Source of the DNA: Pyrinomonadaceae bacterium
GTDB lineage: Bacteria > Acidobacteriota > Blastocatellia > Pyrinomonadales > Pyrinomonadaceae
Assembly (NCBI GenBank): GCA_019694395.1
Contig: JAIBCC010000010.1
Span: 1-64,000, forward strand
Length of the DNA: 64,000 bases
Reading direction: 5' to 3'
The notes under the pieces were generated by a model. That model worked only from the letters and a program-made list of their open reading frames with translations. It had not been told where the DNA came from and did not search any database. The position numbers and the translations under genes were made by a program. Below, piece by piece: positions 49,931 to 58,570 of this stretch. Within the stretch, counting starts at the first letter, position 1, and every line of letters starts with the position of its first letter.

Positions 49931-50366
49931 AAGGAAAAAGGCAAAAGGAAAAAGGCAAAATGTCTGTTGAAAAAGAGTTTATAGATATTCGTGAAAGATC
50001 TTTTTCTTTTGCAGTGAGGGTTGTAAAACTTTGTCAGTTCCTTGAAAAAAATACTGAGATCAGCCGAAATTTGATTCGACAGCTTTTGAATGCCGGAACT
50101 TCAATTGGAGCAAATTTAGAAGAAGGGCAAGCAAGACAAAGCAAGCCCGATTTTATTAGCAAAAATGCAATTGCTTTGAAAGAAGCGCGGGAAACAAATT
50201 ATTGGTTACGGTTAATTTTGGCGACAAATGAGTTTGCCGAAAAAATAAAAGTTGGAGTTGAAGATTTGAGGGATGAGTCAATGGAAATCGCAAAAGTTGT
50301 TGGAGCAATTATAGTTTCAGCGAAGAAAGATTCTTAAATTTTTCCTTTTTCCTTTTATCTTTTTAC
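49931..50366. repeat. Inverted heptad repeats boxing a four-helix-bundle gene
   Basis: Left arm 49931-49959 built of AAGGAAA/AAGGCAA units, right arm 50338-50366 of the complementary CCTTTTT/CCTTTTA units. The left arm reaches the ATG of the enclosed gene and the right arm starts at the base after its stop. Placed between ftsW and murG. Confidence 0.8.
49960..50337 (+). CDS. Four helix bundle protein (23S rRNA intervening-sequence family)
   Basis: 125 residues, all helical. Pattern: SFSFAVRVVKLCQFL, ISRNLIRQLLNAGTSIGANLEEGQARQSKPDFISKNAIALKEARETNYWLRLI. It is the family first seen inside 23S rRNA intervening sequences (S23/TIGR02436). The GANLEEG and KEARETNYWL segments are its hallmarks. 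Members are small, form pentamers in known structures, and have no proven function. Here it interrupts the dcw cluster between ftsW and murG, enclosed by inverted heptad repeats. Confidence 0.93.
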   Translation: MSVEKEFIDIRERSFSFAVRVVKLCQFLEKNTEISRNLIRQLLNAGTSIGANLEEGQARQSKPDFISKNAIALKEARETNYWLRLILATNEFAEKIKVGVEDLRDESMEIAKVVGAIIVSAKKDS

Positions 50367-50372
50367 TTGATT

Positions 50373-51440
50373 ATGAAAATAATCTTTGCCGCCGGGGGAA
50401 CAGGCGGACATATTTATCCGGCAATTGCCGTGGCAAAAGAAATTTTGCGGCGCGATCCAAATTCGACGATTCGTTTTGTCGGAACGGCTCGCGGATTGGA
50501 AACCAAACTTGTTTCACAAAACGGATTTGAACTTTCGACCATTGATTCTGCCGGATTGAAAAATATGGGCTTGGTCGGCAAGTTGAAAGGTTTATTGATT
50601 TTGCCGAAAAGTTTTTTGGAAGCCCGCAACCTTTTGAAAGAATTTAAGCCTGATGTCGTGGTCGGCGCAGGCGGATATGTGACGGGACCCGTTCTCCTGA
50701 TGGCGAGTTTGATGAAAATTCCGACTTTGGTGATGGACTCAAATGCTTTGCCGGGATTTACTAATCGTCAGCTTGCTCGTTTTGTTGACAAAGCCGCTTT
50801 GACCTTTGAAGAATCGCTCAAATTTTTCCCGAAAAAGGGCGTAGTGACGGGAAATCCGGTGCGGAAAGAGTTTTTTGAAGTTCAGCCAAAAACACGAGGT
50901 GAAAAGATTAATTTGCTGATTTTCGGCGGTTCGCAGGGCGCACGAGCCATCAATTTAGCGATGGTTGACGCGCTCAAACGTTTGCCGAAAGACAAATTAA
51001 ATATTGTTCACCAAACGGGCGAATTGGACTTTGAAAAGATTGAAAAAGGCTATCAGGATGCAGATTGGCAAGCCGATATTCGCCGCTATATTACGGATAT
51101 GGTAGCGGAATTTGCTAAAGCAGATTTAGTTGTATGTCGTGCAGGTGCAACAACTTGCGCGGAACTTGCGGCGGCAGGAAAAGTTGGCATAATGATTCCT
51201 TTGCCGACTGCGGCTGACGATCATCAGCGCAAAAATGCCGAAGCTCTGCAAAATGCCGGCGCGGCAAAAATGATTTTGCAAGCCGATTTAACGGGCGAAA
51301 GTTTAGCCAAAGAAATTGAAATTTTGATTAATGCGCCCGAAAAAATTACGGAAATGGAACGCAACGCCAAAAAATTGGCAAAAGCGGATGCGGCGGAAAA
51401 AGCAGTAGATATTATTGAACAGTTAGCAGTTAACAGATAA
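50373..51440 (+). CDS. murG: UDP-GlcNAc:lipid I transferase MurG
   Basis: 355 residues from the ATG at 50373 (an earlier TTG at 50367 adds two residues and is not favoured). N-terminal GGTGGHIYPAIAVAKEI, VGAGGYVTGPVL, and in the second GT-B domain FGGSQGARAINLAM and CRAGATTCAELAAAGKVGIMIPLPTAADDHQRKNAEAL. MurG adds GlcNAc to lipid I on the inner face of the membrane to give lipid II. The 46-base gap to murC is filled by a heptad repeat. Confidence 0.96.
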   Translation: MKIIFAAGGTGGHIYPAIAVAKEILRRDPNSTIRFVGTARGLETKLVSQNGFELSTIDSAGLKNMGLVGKLKGLLILPKSFLEARNLLKEFKPDVVVGAGGYVTGPVLLMASLMKIPTLVMDSNALPGFTNRQLARFVDKAALTFEESLKFFPKKGVVTGNPVRKEFFEVQPKTRGEKINLLIFGGSQGARAINLAMVDALKRLPKDKLNIVHQTGELDFEKIEKGYQDADWQADIRRYITDMVAEFAKADLVVCRAGATTCAELAAAGKVGIMIPLPTAADDHQRKNAEALQNAGAAKMILQADLTGESLAKEIEILINAPEKITEMERNAKKLAKADAAEKAVDIIEQLAVNR

Positions 51441-51486
51441 CAGTCAACTGACTGATAACTGATAACTGCTAACTGATAACTGAAAA
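51418..51486. repeat. Heptad repeat tract (CTGATAA type)
   Basis: Units CTGATAA, CTGATAA, CTGCTAA, CTGATAA on the right and AACAGTTAGCAGTTAACAG on the left, partly complementary. The left part covers the last six codons of murG. Confidence 0.7.
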
Positions 51487-52869
51487 ATGTTTAGACACGT
51501 TAAAAAAGTTCATTTTATTGGCATCGGCGGTATCGGGATGAGCGGTATTGCCGAAGTGCTGTGCAATCTTGGTTTTCAGGTTTCGGGTTCGGACTTGAAA
51601 AAATCGCGCAATACCGACCGTCTGGAATTGTTTGGCGCAAAAATTTACGAAGGTCATCGGGCAGAAAATGTCGGCGATGCACAGGTTGTTGTTTATACCT
51701 CTGCTGCCAAAGAAGATAATCCCGAAATTATTGAAGCCCGCGAAAAAGGCATACCGATCATTCCGCGAGCCGAAATGTTGGCGGAATTAATGACCTTAAA
51801 ACCATATGCGGTCGCAGTTGCCGGAACGCACGGTAAAACTTCGACAACTTCGATGGTTGCCACGATTTTGGGACATGCCGGAGTTGATCCGACCACTGTT
51901 GTCGGCGGGGTAGTTGACACGCTTGGTTCAAATGCGCGGCTCGGACAAAGCGATTGGTTTGTCACCGAAGCCGATGAATCTGACCGTTCTTTTTTAATGC
52001 TGTATCCAACGATTGCCGTTGTGACGAATATTGATAAAGAACATATGGAATCCTACAAAGGAATGGATGATGTGGTGCAATGTTTTACTGATTTCATCAA
52101 CAAAGTTCCTTTTTATGGTGCGGCAATTCTTTGTTTGGACGATCCGAATCTGCAACTTATCATTCCGCGAATTAAACGCCGTCGGGTAACATATGGATTA
52201 ACGGCTCAGGCTGATGTTTCGGCACAAGATATTGTTTATAACGAAGGTTTCGGCACCAGTTTTACGGTGCAGAAAGGTAATGAGGTTTTAGGACAAATAA
52301 ATCTGCCTGTTCCCGGCAAGCACAATGTTTATAATGCTTTGGCAGCAACTGCGGTGGCTTTGGAATTGGAAATTCCTTTTGAAAAAGTTGCCGAAGCATT
52401 TACCATTTTCAAAAATGCCAATCGCCGTTTTCAGTTCAAGGGCGAAGCCAAAGGCGTGACGATTGTTGACGATTATGGACATCATCCAACCGAAATTTTG
52501 GCGACTTTGGATGCGGCAAAACGCGGTTCGGGCGGAAAAAGAACAGTGGTGGTTTTTCAACCGCATCGCTACACTCGCACACAGGAGTTGATGAACGAAT
52601 TTGCACTAGCTTTTAACAATGCCGATTTACTTTTTGTATTAGACATTTACGCCGCCAGTGAAGCTCCGATTGAAGGTATTTCAGCCGAAGTTTTGACCGA
52701 AAATATTAAACTTTACGGGCATAAAAATGCCCAATATATCGGTGATATTGATAACGCAGTGGAAAAAGTTTTGCCGTATTTACAAGAAAATGATTTGTTA
52801 ATTACGCTTGGCGCGGGAACTGTGACGACTCTTTCAGAAAAGTTTTTAGAGGCATTAAAAACAGTTTAG
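51487..52869 (+). CDS. murC: UDP-MurNAc:L-Ala ligase MurC
   Basis: 460 residues. N-terminal HFIGIGGIGMSGIAEVL and FQVSGSDLKKS, ATP loop AGTHGKTSTTSMVATIL at about 117-133, EADESDRSFL, and C-terminal VDDYGHHPTEI and FQPHRYTRT. It starts the peptide stem by adding L-alanine to UDP-MurNAc. In many bacteria murB and ddl follow here; both are absent, and ftsQ comes next. Confidence 0.97.
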   Translation: MFRHVKKVHFIGIGGIGMSGIAEVLCNLGFQVSGSDLKKSRNTDRLELFGAKIYEGHRAENVGDAQVVVYTSAAKEDNPEIIEAREKGIPIIPRAEMLAELMTLKPYAVAVAGTHGKTSTTSMVATILGHAGVDPTTVVGGVVDTLGSNARLGQSDWFVTEADESDRSFLMLYPTIAVVTNIDKEHMESYKGMDDVVQCFTDFINKVPFYGAAILCLDDPNLQLIIPRIKRRRVTYGLTAQADVSAQDIVYNEGFGTSFTVQKGNEVLGQINLPVPGKHNVYNALAATAVALELEIPFEKVAEAFTIFKNANRRFQFKGEAKGVTIVDDYGHHPTEILATLDAAKRGSGGKRTVVVFQPHRYTRTQELMNEFALAFNNADLLFVLDIYAASEAPIEGISAEVLTENIKLYGHKNAQYIGDIDNAVEKVLPYLQENDLLITLGAGTVTTLSEKFLEALKTV

Positions 52870-52986
52870 GAAGTTTGGTAAGTTTAGGAAAGTTTTGAGA
52901 GTTTTGAGAGTTTGTAATCGGTTTATTAAGTTTTGAAAAAGAATTTTATCTTCCAGAACTTCCTAAACTTTTACAACTTCAGATAC
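52866..52986. repeat. 9-base-period inverted repeat between murC and ftsQ
   Basis: TTTAGGAAG / TTTGGTAAG / TTTAGGAAA units to the left and CTTCCAGAACTTCCTAAACT to the right. Same family as 5112-5200 and 28422-28515. Confidence 0.7.
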
Positions 52987-52996
52987 TAAAAAATAT

Positions 52997-53854
52997 ATGG
53001 CAACTAGGAAACGCAATATAAAAAAAACGACCACGCTGAATAGAGCTACTCCAAAAACTAAACGGCGGCGGACGGCGATTTCTTCCCGTAAAACTAAGAA
53101 CACGGGCAATGTTTTAAATTTTTTAGTTCCTTTGGCATTTATTTTGGCAATTTTGGCAGGATTGGGATTTTTAGCTTACAAAGGTTATCAAACTGTCACT
53201 GCCTCTTCGTTTTTTGATGTGAAAAGAGTTGAAGTTCGCGGAAATTCAAGGGTTTCGGAAGATGATATTAAAAAGATCGTTCGTCAGCGAACTGAGCAGC
53301 AAGGCGTTTGGAATGCCGAACTTGAACAGATCAAAGCCGATGTTGAGAAAATGAGTTTTGTTAAAAGCGCAGTAGTTTCCAGAATTCTTCCTGACGGCAT
53401 TTTGGTCAGGTTAGAAGAACGGATCCCTCGAGCCGTTGCAAGATTAAAAGATGGAGATTTTTGGGTTGATGACGATGCAGTAATTATTGCTACGGTCGGA
53501 AAAAATGAAAAACCTTCCCCACTTTTGCGAGGTTGGAATGAAGAGAAGAGCGAAAAGGCACAAAAAGAAAATCAGGAACGGGTTAAAAACTTTGTCAAAA
53601 TTCAAAATGATTTACAGTCATTAGGCATCGGAAAACGTGTAACCACATTGAACTTGAGCGATTTACAGGACGCACAGGCAGTAGTCGAAGATTCAGGTGC
53701 ATCTGTTTCGATCTATCTGGGAAAAGAAGACTTCGGCAAGCGTCTGCAGCAGGCTTTAACTGTCATTGAAGGCAAGGGAAACTCAATTGAATCTCTTAAA
53801 TCTTATGACGGAAGGGTAATTGCAACTTATCGAAATAATCAAAGCGGTCAATAA
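52997..53854 (+). CDS. ftsQ: Cell division protein FtsQ (POTRA domain)
   Basis: 285 residues. A strongly basic cytoplasmic tail (about 1-40, rich in Lys/Arg/Thr), one membrane helix (about 41-62), then a POTRA domain, VKRVEVRGNSRVSEDDIKKIVRQR, and the FtsQ beta domain with VVSRILPDGILVRLEERIPRAVARLKDGDFWVDDDAVI. FtsQ recruits FtsL/FtsB in the divisome. It lies after murC and 21 bases before ftsA. Confidence 0.92.
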   Translation: MATRKRNIKKTTTLNRATPKTKRRRTAISSRKTKNTGNVLNFLVPLAFILAILAGLGFLAYKGYQTVTASSFFDVKRVEVRGNSRVSEDDIKKIVRQRTEQQGVWNAELEQIKADVEKMSFVKSAVVSRILPDGILVRLEERIPRAVARLKDGDFWVDDDAVIIATVGKNEKPSPLLRGWNEEKSEKAQKENQERVKNFVKIQNDLQSLGIGKRVTTLNLSDLQDAQAVVEDSGASVSIYLGKEDFGKRLQQALTVIEGKGNSIESLKSYDGRVIATYRNNQSGQ

Positions 53855-53875
53855 ACTTGAGGTCAAAATTAATTT

Positions 53876-55111
53876 ATGACACATAGCGAAATAGCAGTTG
53901 GATTAGACATTGGCACAAGCAAGGTTCGGTGCGTTATCGGTGAACATTCAGAAAACGGAGTAATGAGCATTATCGGTTTCGGGCAAAGCCAATCGCGCGG
54001 ACTTAGGCGCGGAGTTGTCACAACCACTGACACTGTTGTCGAATCCATCAAAAAAGCTGTTGAAGAAGCTGAAAGAGTCAGCGGAGTCGAATCACAATTA
54101 GCCGCAATTAATCTATCAGGTGAACATCTGCGGGGTGAAAACAAACAAGGCGTGGTCGCAGTTGCCGGGGCGGGGCGCGAAATCAGTGCCGAAGATGTCG
54201 AAAGAGCCATTGAATCAGCTTGTGCAATGCAGCTTCCGGCAGGTTGGGAAATAGTTGATCGCCTGCCGCAGGAATTTATTATTGACGGTCAGGATGGAAT
54301 TATTGAGCCGGTTGGAATGACTGGTGCACGGCTTGAAAGTAAAGTTCACGTGGTGACAAGTCCCAGTGCGGGCAGACAAAATATCGTTAAAGCCGTTCAT
54401 CGTGCCGGTTTAGAGATTGAAAAAATGATCCTGGAGCCGTTAGCAGCAGCGGAAAGCACTCTGACGGACGATGATAAAGAATACGGCTGCGCCATTTTGA
54501 ATATCGGAGATGAAATTACTTCGCTGATGATCTTCGGACGCGGGGCGGTTCAGCACACGGCAGTGTTTCCCTTTGGCGGAATGCACTTTACCAAAGATAT
54601 TGCCGTTGGCTTACGGGTTTCGATTCCCGAAGCCGAAAAAATTAAACATATCTTCGGTTGCGTTGCCGGATTTTTGCTTCACCCGGAGGAAAGACAACAG
54701 ATTATCGAAATAACTCCGGTTGGCAGAAAGGAAACCCGGCAATTAACCAAAGAGATTTTATGTGACATTATGCAGCCTCGCGCAATTGAACTTTTGCATC
54801 ATATTTCGGAAGAGGTTCATCGGGTTAAGGCGCAAATCTCCAGCGGTGTTATTTTAACGGGCGGAGGTTCGATGGTTCACGGAACTGTCGAGATTGCGGA
54901 GCAGGTTTTTGATGCACCAACCCGTTTGGGAATTCCCGAGCGGACGATTTTTAGCGGATTAATTGATGAAATTGAGAGTCCTGAATGGGCAGTTGCCTGT
55001 GGATTGGCTTATTCATCAATGCGCTCCCAGCTTCGTGATTCCCAAACGGGAAAATCACCAACTCAGAGAGTTGCACAATGGTTTGAAAATTTTCGCGGTA
55101 AATTTCGATGA
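53876..55111 (+). CDS. ftsA: Cell division protein FtsA
   Basis: 411 residues, actin-like ATPase. Phosphate 1 loop VGLDIGTSKVRCVIGE, the family-specific 1C domain near 85-165 (INLSGEHLRG...GREISAEDVERA), ILNIGDEITSLMIF, and the ILTGGGSMVHG adenosine motif. The C-terminus ends in WFENFRGKFR, an amphipathic helix that tethers FtsA and the Z-ring to the membrane. It is followed by 160 bases with no gene before ftsZ, room for a separate ftsZ promoter. Confidence 0.96.
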   Translation: MTHSEIAVGLDIGTSKVRCVIGEHSENGVMSIIGFGQSQSRGLRRGVVTTTDTVVESIKKAVEEAERVSGVESQLAAINLSGEHLRGENKQGVVAVAGAGREISAEDVERAIESACAMQLPAGWEIVDRLPQEFIIDGQDGIIEPVGMTGARLESKVHVVTSPSAGRQNIVKAVHRAGLEIEKMILEPLAAAESTLTDDDKEYGCAILNIGDEITSLMIFGRGAVQHTAVFPFGGMHFTKDIAVGLRVSIPEAEKIKHIFGCVAGFLLHPEERQQIIEITPVGRKETRQLTKEILCDIMQPRAIELLHHISEEVHRVKAQISSGVILTGGGSMVHGTVEIAEQVFDAPTRLGIPERTIFSGLIDEIESPEWAVACGLAYSSMRSQLRDSQTGKSPTQRVAQWFENFRGKFR

Positions 55112-55271
55112 TTTAACACGAAATTTACATTTTTGACTAGCTTTTGAACGCAAATCGTTGTATTCTGTTTCGCCGTAGGCACAATATCTTGTTAAAACAC
55201 ACACATACAGAATTCACGGTTTCATCATTGCTGGTTTAGGTAAAACAAGGGAAAAAAAGGAACTCGAAACG

Positions 55272-56420
55272 ATGTCAAGTGACGGTCTTCAAATGAATAA
55301 TAGCGGATTAAAAATGTTTTTGGATGAGCCACCGATTACAGGGGCAAGAATAAAAGTAATTGGTGTTGGCGGGGGCGGCGGTAACGCTGTGAACCGGATG
55401 ATTGAGGCAGGAATTAAAGGGGTCGAATTCATTGTCGCAAACACAGATGTTCAAGCTCTGGAACATTCCAAAGCACCCATCAAAATCCAGCTTGGAAGCC
55501 GTCTGACTCGTGGACTTGGAGCCGGGGCGGATCCTGCTATCGGGCGCAATGCCGCACTTGAAGATCACGAAAAAATTCTTGATGTGCTGGAAGATTCGGA
55601 TATGGTATTTGTCACCACCGGATTAGGCGGCGGCACAGGAACCGGTGCTGCTCCGGTAATTGCTTCTTTAGCTATCGAAATTGGTGCCTTGACAGTTGCA
55701 GTCGTTACCAAGCCGTTCACCGTTGAAGGCAAAAAGCGAATGATGCAAGCCGAACAAGGATTAGCTGAATTGCGCGGATGTGTTGATACGATCATCACGA
55801 TTCCTAATTCCAAACTCAAAGAAGTGGATGAAAAGATCACTATTATGGAAGCCTTTCAGCGGGCAGACGATATTTTGCTTCAAGCTGTTCAGGGCATCAG
55901 TGATCTAATTACCGTCCACGGAATGATTAACCTCGATTTTGCCGATGTTAAATCGGTAATGAAAGGAATGGGCGTGGCTTTGATGGGAGTTGGACGCGCT
56001 AAAGGTGAAGAAGCGGCAGTTAAAGCAATGAAAGCCGCGATTGACTCAAAATTGTTGGAAGAAAATTCTATCAAAGGTGCAAAAGGCGCACTTATCAACA
56101 TTACCGGCTCAAAAGATATGCCGCTTGGTGAAATTGAAAAGGCAATTTCATTGATTCAGGAAGAAGCGCACGAGGATTCAAACATTATTTTCGGAACCGT
56201 GTTTGACGAAGAAAGAGAAGATGAAGTGAAAATCACGGTAATTGCGACCGGATTTGAAAATCAGAGTAAGGCAGTCATTCCGGAAGCCCCTTATCAAGAG
56301 ACAAGAGCCGTTTCTACTTATCAAGCGACACCGCCGACCATTCCGAGCTATAGACAAACTGAAACTAATTTGGAAGATAATTTTGAAATTCCGACCTTTA
56401 AGCGTCGTCAGGTAGATTAG
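55272..56420 (+). CDS. ftsZ: Cell division protein FtsZ
   Basis: 382 residues, tubulin-like GTPase. N-terminal [21 protein letters not shown], the tubulin signature [16 protein letters not shown] at about 117-132, the T7 loop [11 protein letters not shown], and a short C-terminal peptide [14 protein letters not shown] that docks FtsA. It builds the division ring. A 9 bp hairpin (GGTAAAAAG at 56432-56440 with 56455-56463) lies just beyond the stop, without a T-run, so it may only attenuate transcription. It is the last gene of the dcw cluster. Confidence 0.97.
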   Translation: MSSDGLQMNNSGLKMFLDEPPITGARIKVIGVGGGGGNAVNRMIEAGIKGVEFIVANTDVQALEHSKAPIKIQLGSRLTRGLGAGADPAIGRNAALEDHEKILDVLEDSDMVFVTTGLGGGTGTGAAPVIASLAIEIGALTVAVVTKPFTVEGKKRMMQAEQGLAELRGCVDTIITIPNSKLKEVDEKITIMEAFQRADDILLQAVQGISDLITVHGMINLDFADVKSVMKGMGVALMGVGRAKGEEAAVKAMKAAIDSKLLEENSIKGAKGALINITGSKDMPLGEIEKAISLIQEEAHEDSNIIFGTVFDEEREDEVKITVIATGFENQSKAVIPEAPYQETRAVSTYQATPPTIPSYRQTETNLEDNFEIPTFKRRQVD

Positions 56421-56653
56421 TTTGTTTTGCCGGTAAAAAGTGCAAAAGCAAGATCTTTTTACCAATGAGTTTAAGCTATTTGAAATAAAGGTGATAACTT
56501 AAACTAAAATAGTAAAAATTCTTCTTTTCACTTTTTACTTTTTCCATTAGAATAGCTTTGCAATTTTCTTAACTCAAAAGATTAGGGGCGGATGTGAATC
56601 GGAAGTTAATAAGACCAAACCTCGCTAACACCAAAGGAAAGGAGCGTGAAAGT

Positions 56654-56995
56654 ATGAGCGACTATTACCGAGATAGAAACCAATCATATTCTCGTCAACA
56701 ATTCAATGATGATATAAACAAAAAGAAAGGACCTCCTCCGGCTGAAACAAATGCCGAGATTTATTACTATAAAAAGCAAATTGATTCCCATACCCAAATG
56801 ACTGTTGTTCTTCAGGACGGAGAAGAAATAACGGGAACGATTGAATGGTATGATCGCGATGCTTTGAAAATAAACCGCAAGGATGCGCCAAACCTTCTAT
56901 TGTTGAAACACAACATCAAATATATGTTCAAGGCTGAAGATAATCCAAACAATGGTGATTCAACAGGTAAGAAGTCTTCTAAAAGCACAAAATGA
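56654..56995 (+). CDS. hfq: Hfq-like RNA-binding protein
   Basis: About 113 residues from the ATG at 56654, which has AAGGAG 12 bases upstream. A longer reading from GTG at 56594 is less likely. The Sm/Hfq fold runs NAEIYYYKKQIDSHTQMTVVLQDGEEITGTIEWYDRDALKINRKDAPNLLLLKHNIKYM, matching Hfq Sm1 and Sm2 positions. There is a long charged N-terminal arm and a Lys/Ser tail. Hfq hexamers help small RNAs pair with messages. The final YKH-type motif is altered to LLKHNIKYM. It overlaps pdxA by 4 bases. Confidence 0.8.
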   Translation: MSDYYRDRNQSYSRQQFNDDINKKKGPPPAETNAEIYYYKKQIDSHTQMTVVLQDGEEITGTIEWYDRDALKINRKDAPNLLLLKHNIKYMFKAEDNPNNGDSTGKKSSKSTK

Positions 56996-58011
56996 CTGAT
57001 TCTCGGAGTAATGAGAAAGAAAGTCTGCCCCGAATTGGGATAACAATTGGGGATGTCGCGGGCATTGGCGCAGAAATTACGCTCAAAGCCATTACTGATC
57101 AATCAATTTTAGATTCGTGCTTACCAGTTTTAATCGGTGATGCACGTTTTTTGTTTCAGACAGCCGAGAATTTGGGGTTGAAAATAGATTTTTCGGTAGT
57201 AAAAAAAGGAGAGCCAATTCCTGAAAGTCTAAACAATCCGGTTATTTACGATTTAGAGAATTTAAATCAAAGCATCGAATTAGGTAAAGAATCAGCAATT
57301 GCCGGAAAAGCTGCCGGAGAATATATCGAAACCGCAGTTGAACTTTGTTTGAAAAATGAGATTGATGCAATTACAACTGCTCCAATTAATAAAAAGTCTT
57401 TGAATATGGGAGGTTACAACTTCCCCGGACATACCGAAATGTTGGCAGATCTGACTAACACCAAAAAATTTGCGATGTCCTTCTTTGCCGATAAATTACG
57501 AGTTGTTTTGCTCTCGACGCACGTTTCTTTGTTAGATGCAATTGATTTAGTTAAAAAAGATAAACTGGTTGAATTAATTAATTTTACGCATCGAACCCTA
57601 TCTGAACTTTTAAAAAGAGAAGTGAAAATTGCAGTTGCCGGACTAAATCCGCATGCTTCAGAGGGCGGTATTTTCGGCAATCAAGAGGCTTCTCAAATAA
57701 TTCCGGCGATTGAAAAATGCCAAAAAGAATTTGGTATTGATGTTTCGGGAGCATATTCACCCGATACAATCTTTTTGCGAGCCTATCGCGGCGAATTCGA
57801 TGCAGTAGTTGCGTGTTATCACGATCAGGCTACGATTGCCGTTAAATGTTTGTCATTTGGCGAATCGGTTAATGTTACGTTAGGATTGCCGATAATCCGG
57901 ACTTCGGTTGACCATGGAACGGCTTTTGAGATAGCAGGAAAAAACATTGCGGATTGCTCAAGTATGAAAACAGCAATAAAATTAGCAGCAAGTCTCTCCC
58001 TAAATTCGTAA
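56992..58011 (+). CDS. pdxA: 4-hydroxythreonine-4-phosphate dehydrogenase PdxA
   Basis: 339 residues. It begins RIGITIGDVAGIGAEITLKAI, with ITTAPINKKSLNMGGYNFPGHTEML carrying a metal-binding His, AVAGLNPHASEGGIFGNQE with the second His, YHDQATIAVKCLSF, and the end VDHGTAFEIAGKNIADCSSM. It oxidises 4-phosphohydroxy-threonine with NAD in pyridoxal phosphate synthesis. Its start overlaps the stop of the Hfq-like gene (ATGA), an unusual translational coupling. Confidence 0.95.
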   Translation: MTDSRSNEKESLPRIGITIGDVAGIGAEITLKAITDQSILDSCLPVLIGDARFLFQTAENLGLKIDFSVVKKGEPIPESLNNPVIYDLENLNQSIELGKESAIAGKAAGEYIETAVELCLKNEIDAITTAPINKKSLNMGGYNFPGHTEMLADLTNTKKFAMSFFADKLRVVLLSTHVSLLDAIDLVKKDKLVELINFTHRTLSELLKREVKIAVAGLNPHASEGGIFGNQEASQIIPAIEKCQKEFGIDVSGAYSPDTIFLRAYRGEFDAVVACYHDQATIAVKCLSFGESVNVTLGLPIIRTSVDHGTAFEIAGKNIADCSSMKTAIKLAASLSLNS

Positions 58012-58051
58012 AAAACAACGAAAGTCTGCTAAACTATTTGAAGAATTTAGT

Positions 58052-58447
58052 ATGAGTGAAGAAAAAACCAACGGGCAGGCTCATATTTTAATAGCCGACG
58101 ACGATCCTGCAATTCTCCGTTTGGTAAAAGCTATAGTTGAAAAAGAAGGTTATACAGCATTGACTGCGCGTGACGGGCGTGAGGCTTATAAACTGCTTAC
58201 CTCAGGAGAAAATTTTGCGGCAGCAATTTTTGATGTCGTAATGCCGTATATTCAAGGAACGGAGCTGGTCCGTCATATGCAGTCAGAGAAACGTTTAATG
58301 CGGATTCCGGTGATTATGATGACGGCGGAGCAAAACCCGAGACTTTCATCGGAAAGTTTCGCAGCCGGCGCGGTAGCATTTTTGCCTAAACCGTTTACAG
58401 CATCTCAATTACAAGTGATGCTGCAAATGTTTGTCAGAAAAGATTAA
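58052..58447 (+). CDS. Single-domain response regulator
   Basis: 131 residues, one receiver domain. Acidic pocket DDDP near residue 17, phosphoacceptor Asp in AIFDVVMPYIQG (about residue 61), Thr in VIMMTAEQNPR and Lys in FLPKPFTASQL. There is no output domain, so it acts by protein contact, as CheY-like regulators do. It follows pdxA by 40 bases, and another response regulator comes 120 bases later. No histidine kinase is in the window. Confidence 0.92.
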   Translation: MSEEKTNGQAHILIADDDPAILRLVKAIVEKEGYTALTARDGREAYKLLTSGENFAAAIFDVVMPYIQGTELVRHMQSEKRLMRIPVIMMTAEQNPRLSSESFAAGAVAFLPKPFTASQLQVMLQMFVRKD

Positions 58448-58475
58448 TTTATCTTCATTAAACAAAAAACTTTTC

Positions 58476-58504
58476 TTGACGTATTGTTTAACGAATGATA
58501 GTTT
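58476..58504 (+). promoter_or_regulatory. Weak promoter before the second response regulator
   Basis: TTGACG (58476-58481), 17-base spacer, TAGTTT (58499-58504). The -35 is good and the -10 weak. Transcription would start about 60 bases before the GTG at 58571. Confidence 0.35.
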
Positions 58505-58570
58505 TCAAAACGTAGGTTTTTTTCCGAAAATAGAAATTTCAGTAGCTACAAAATAAGGAGCGCAACTCTC

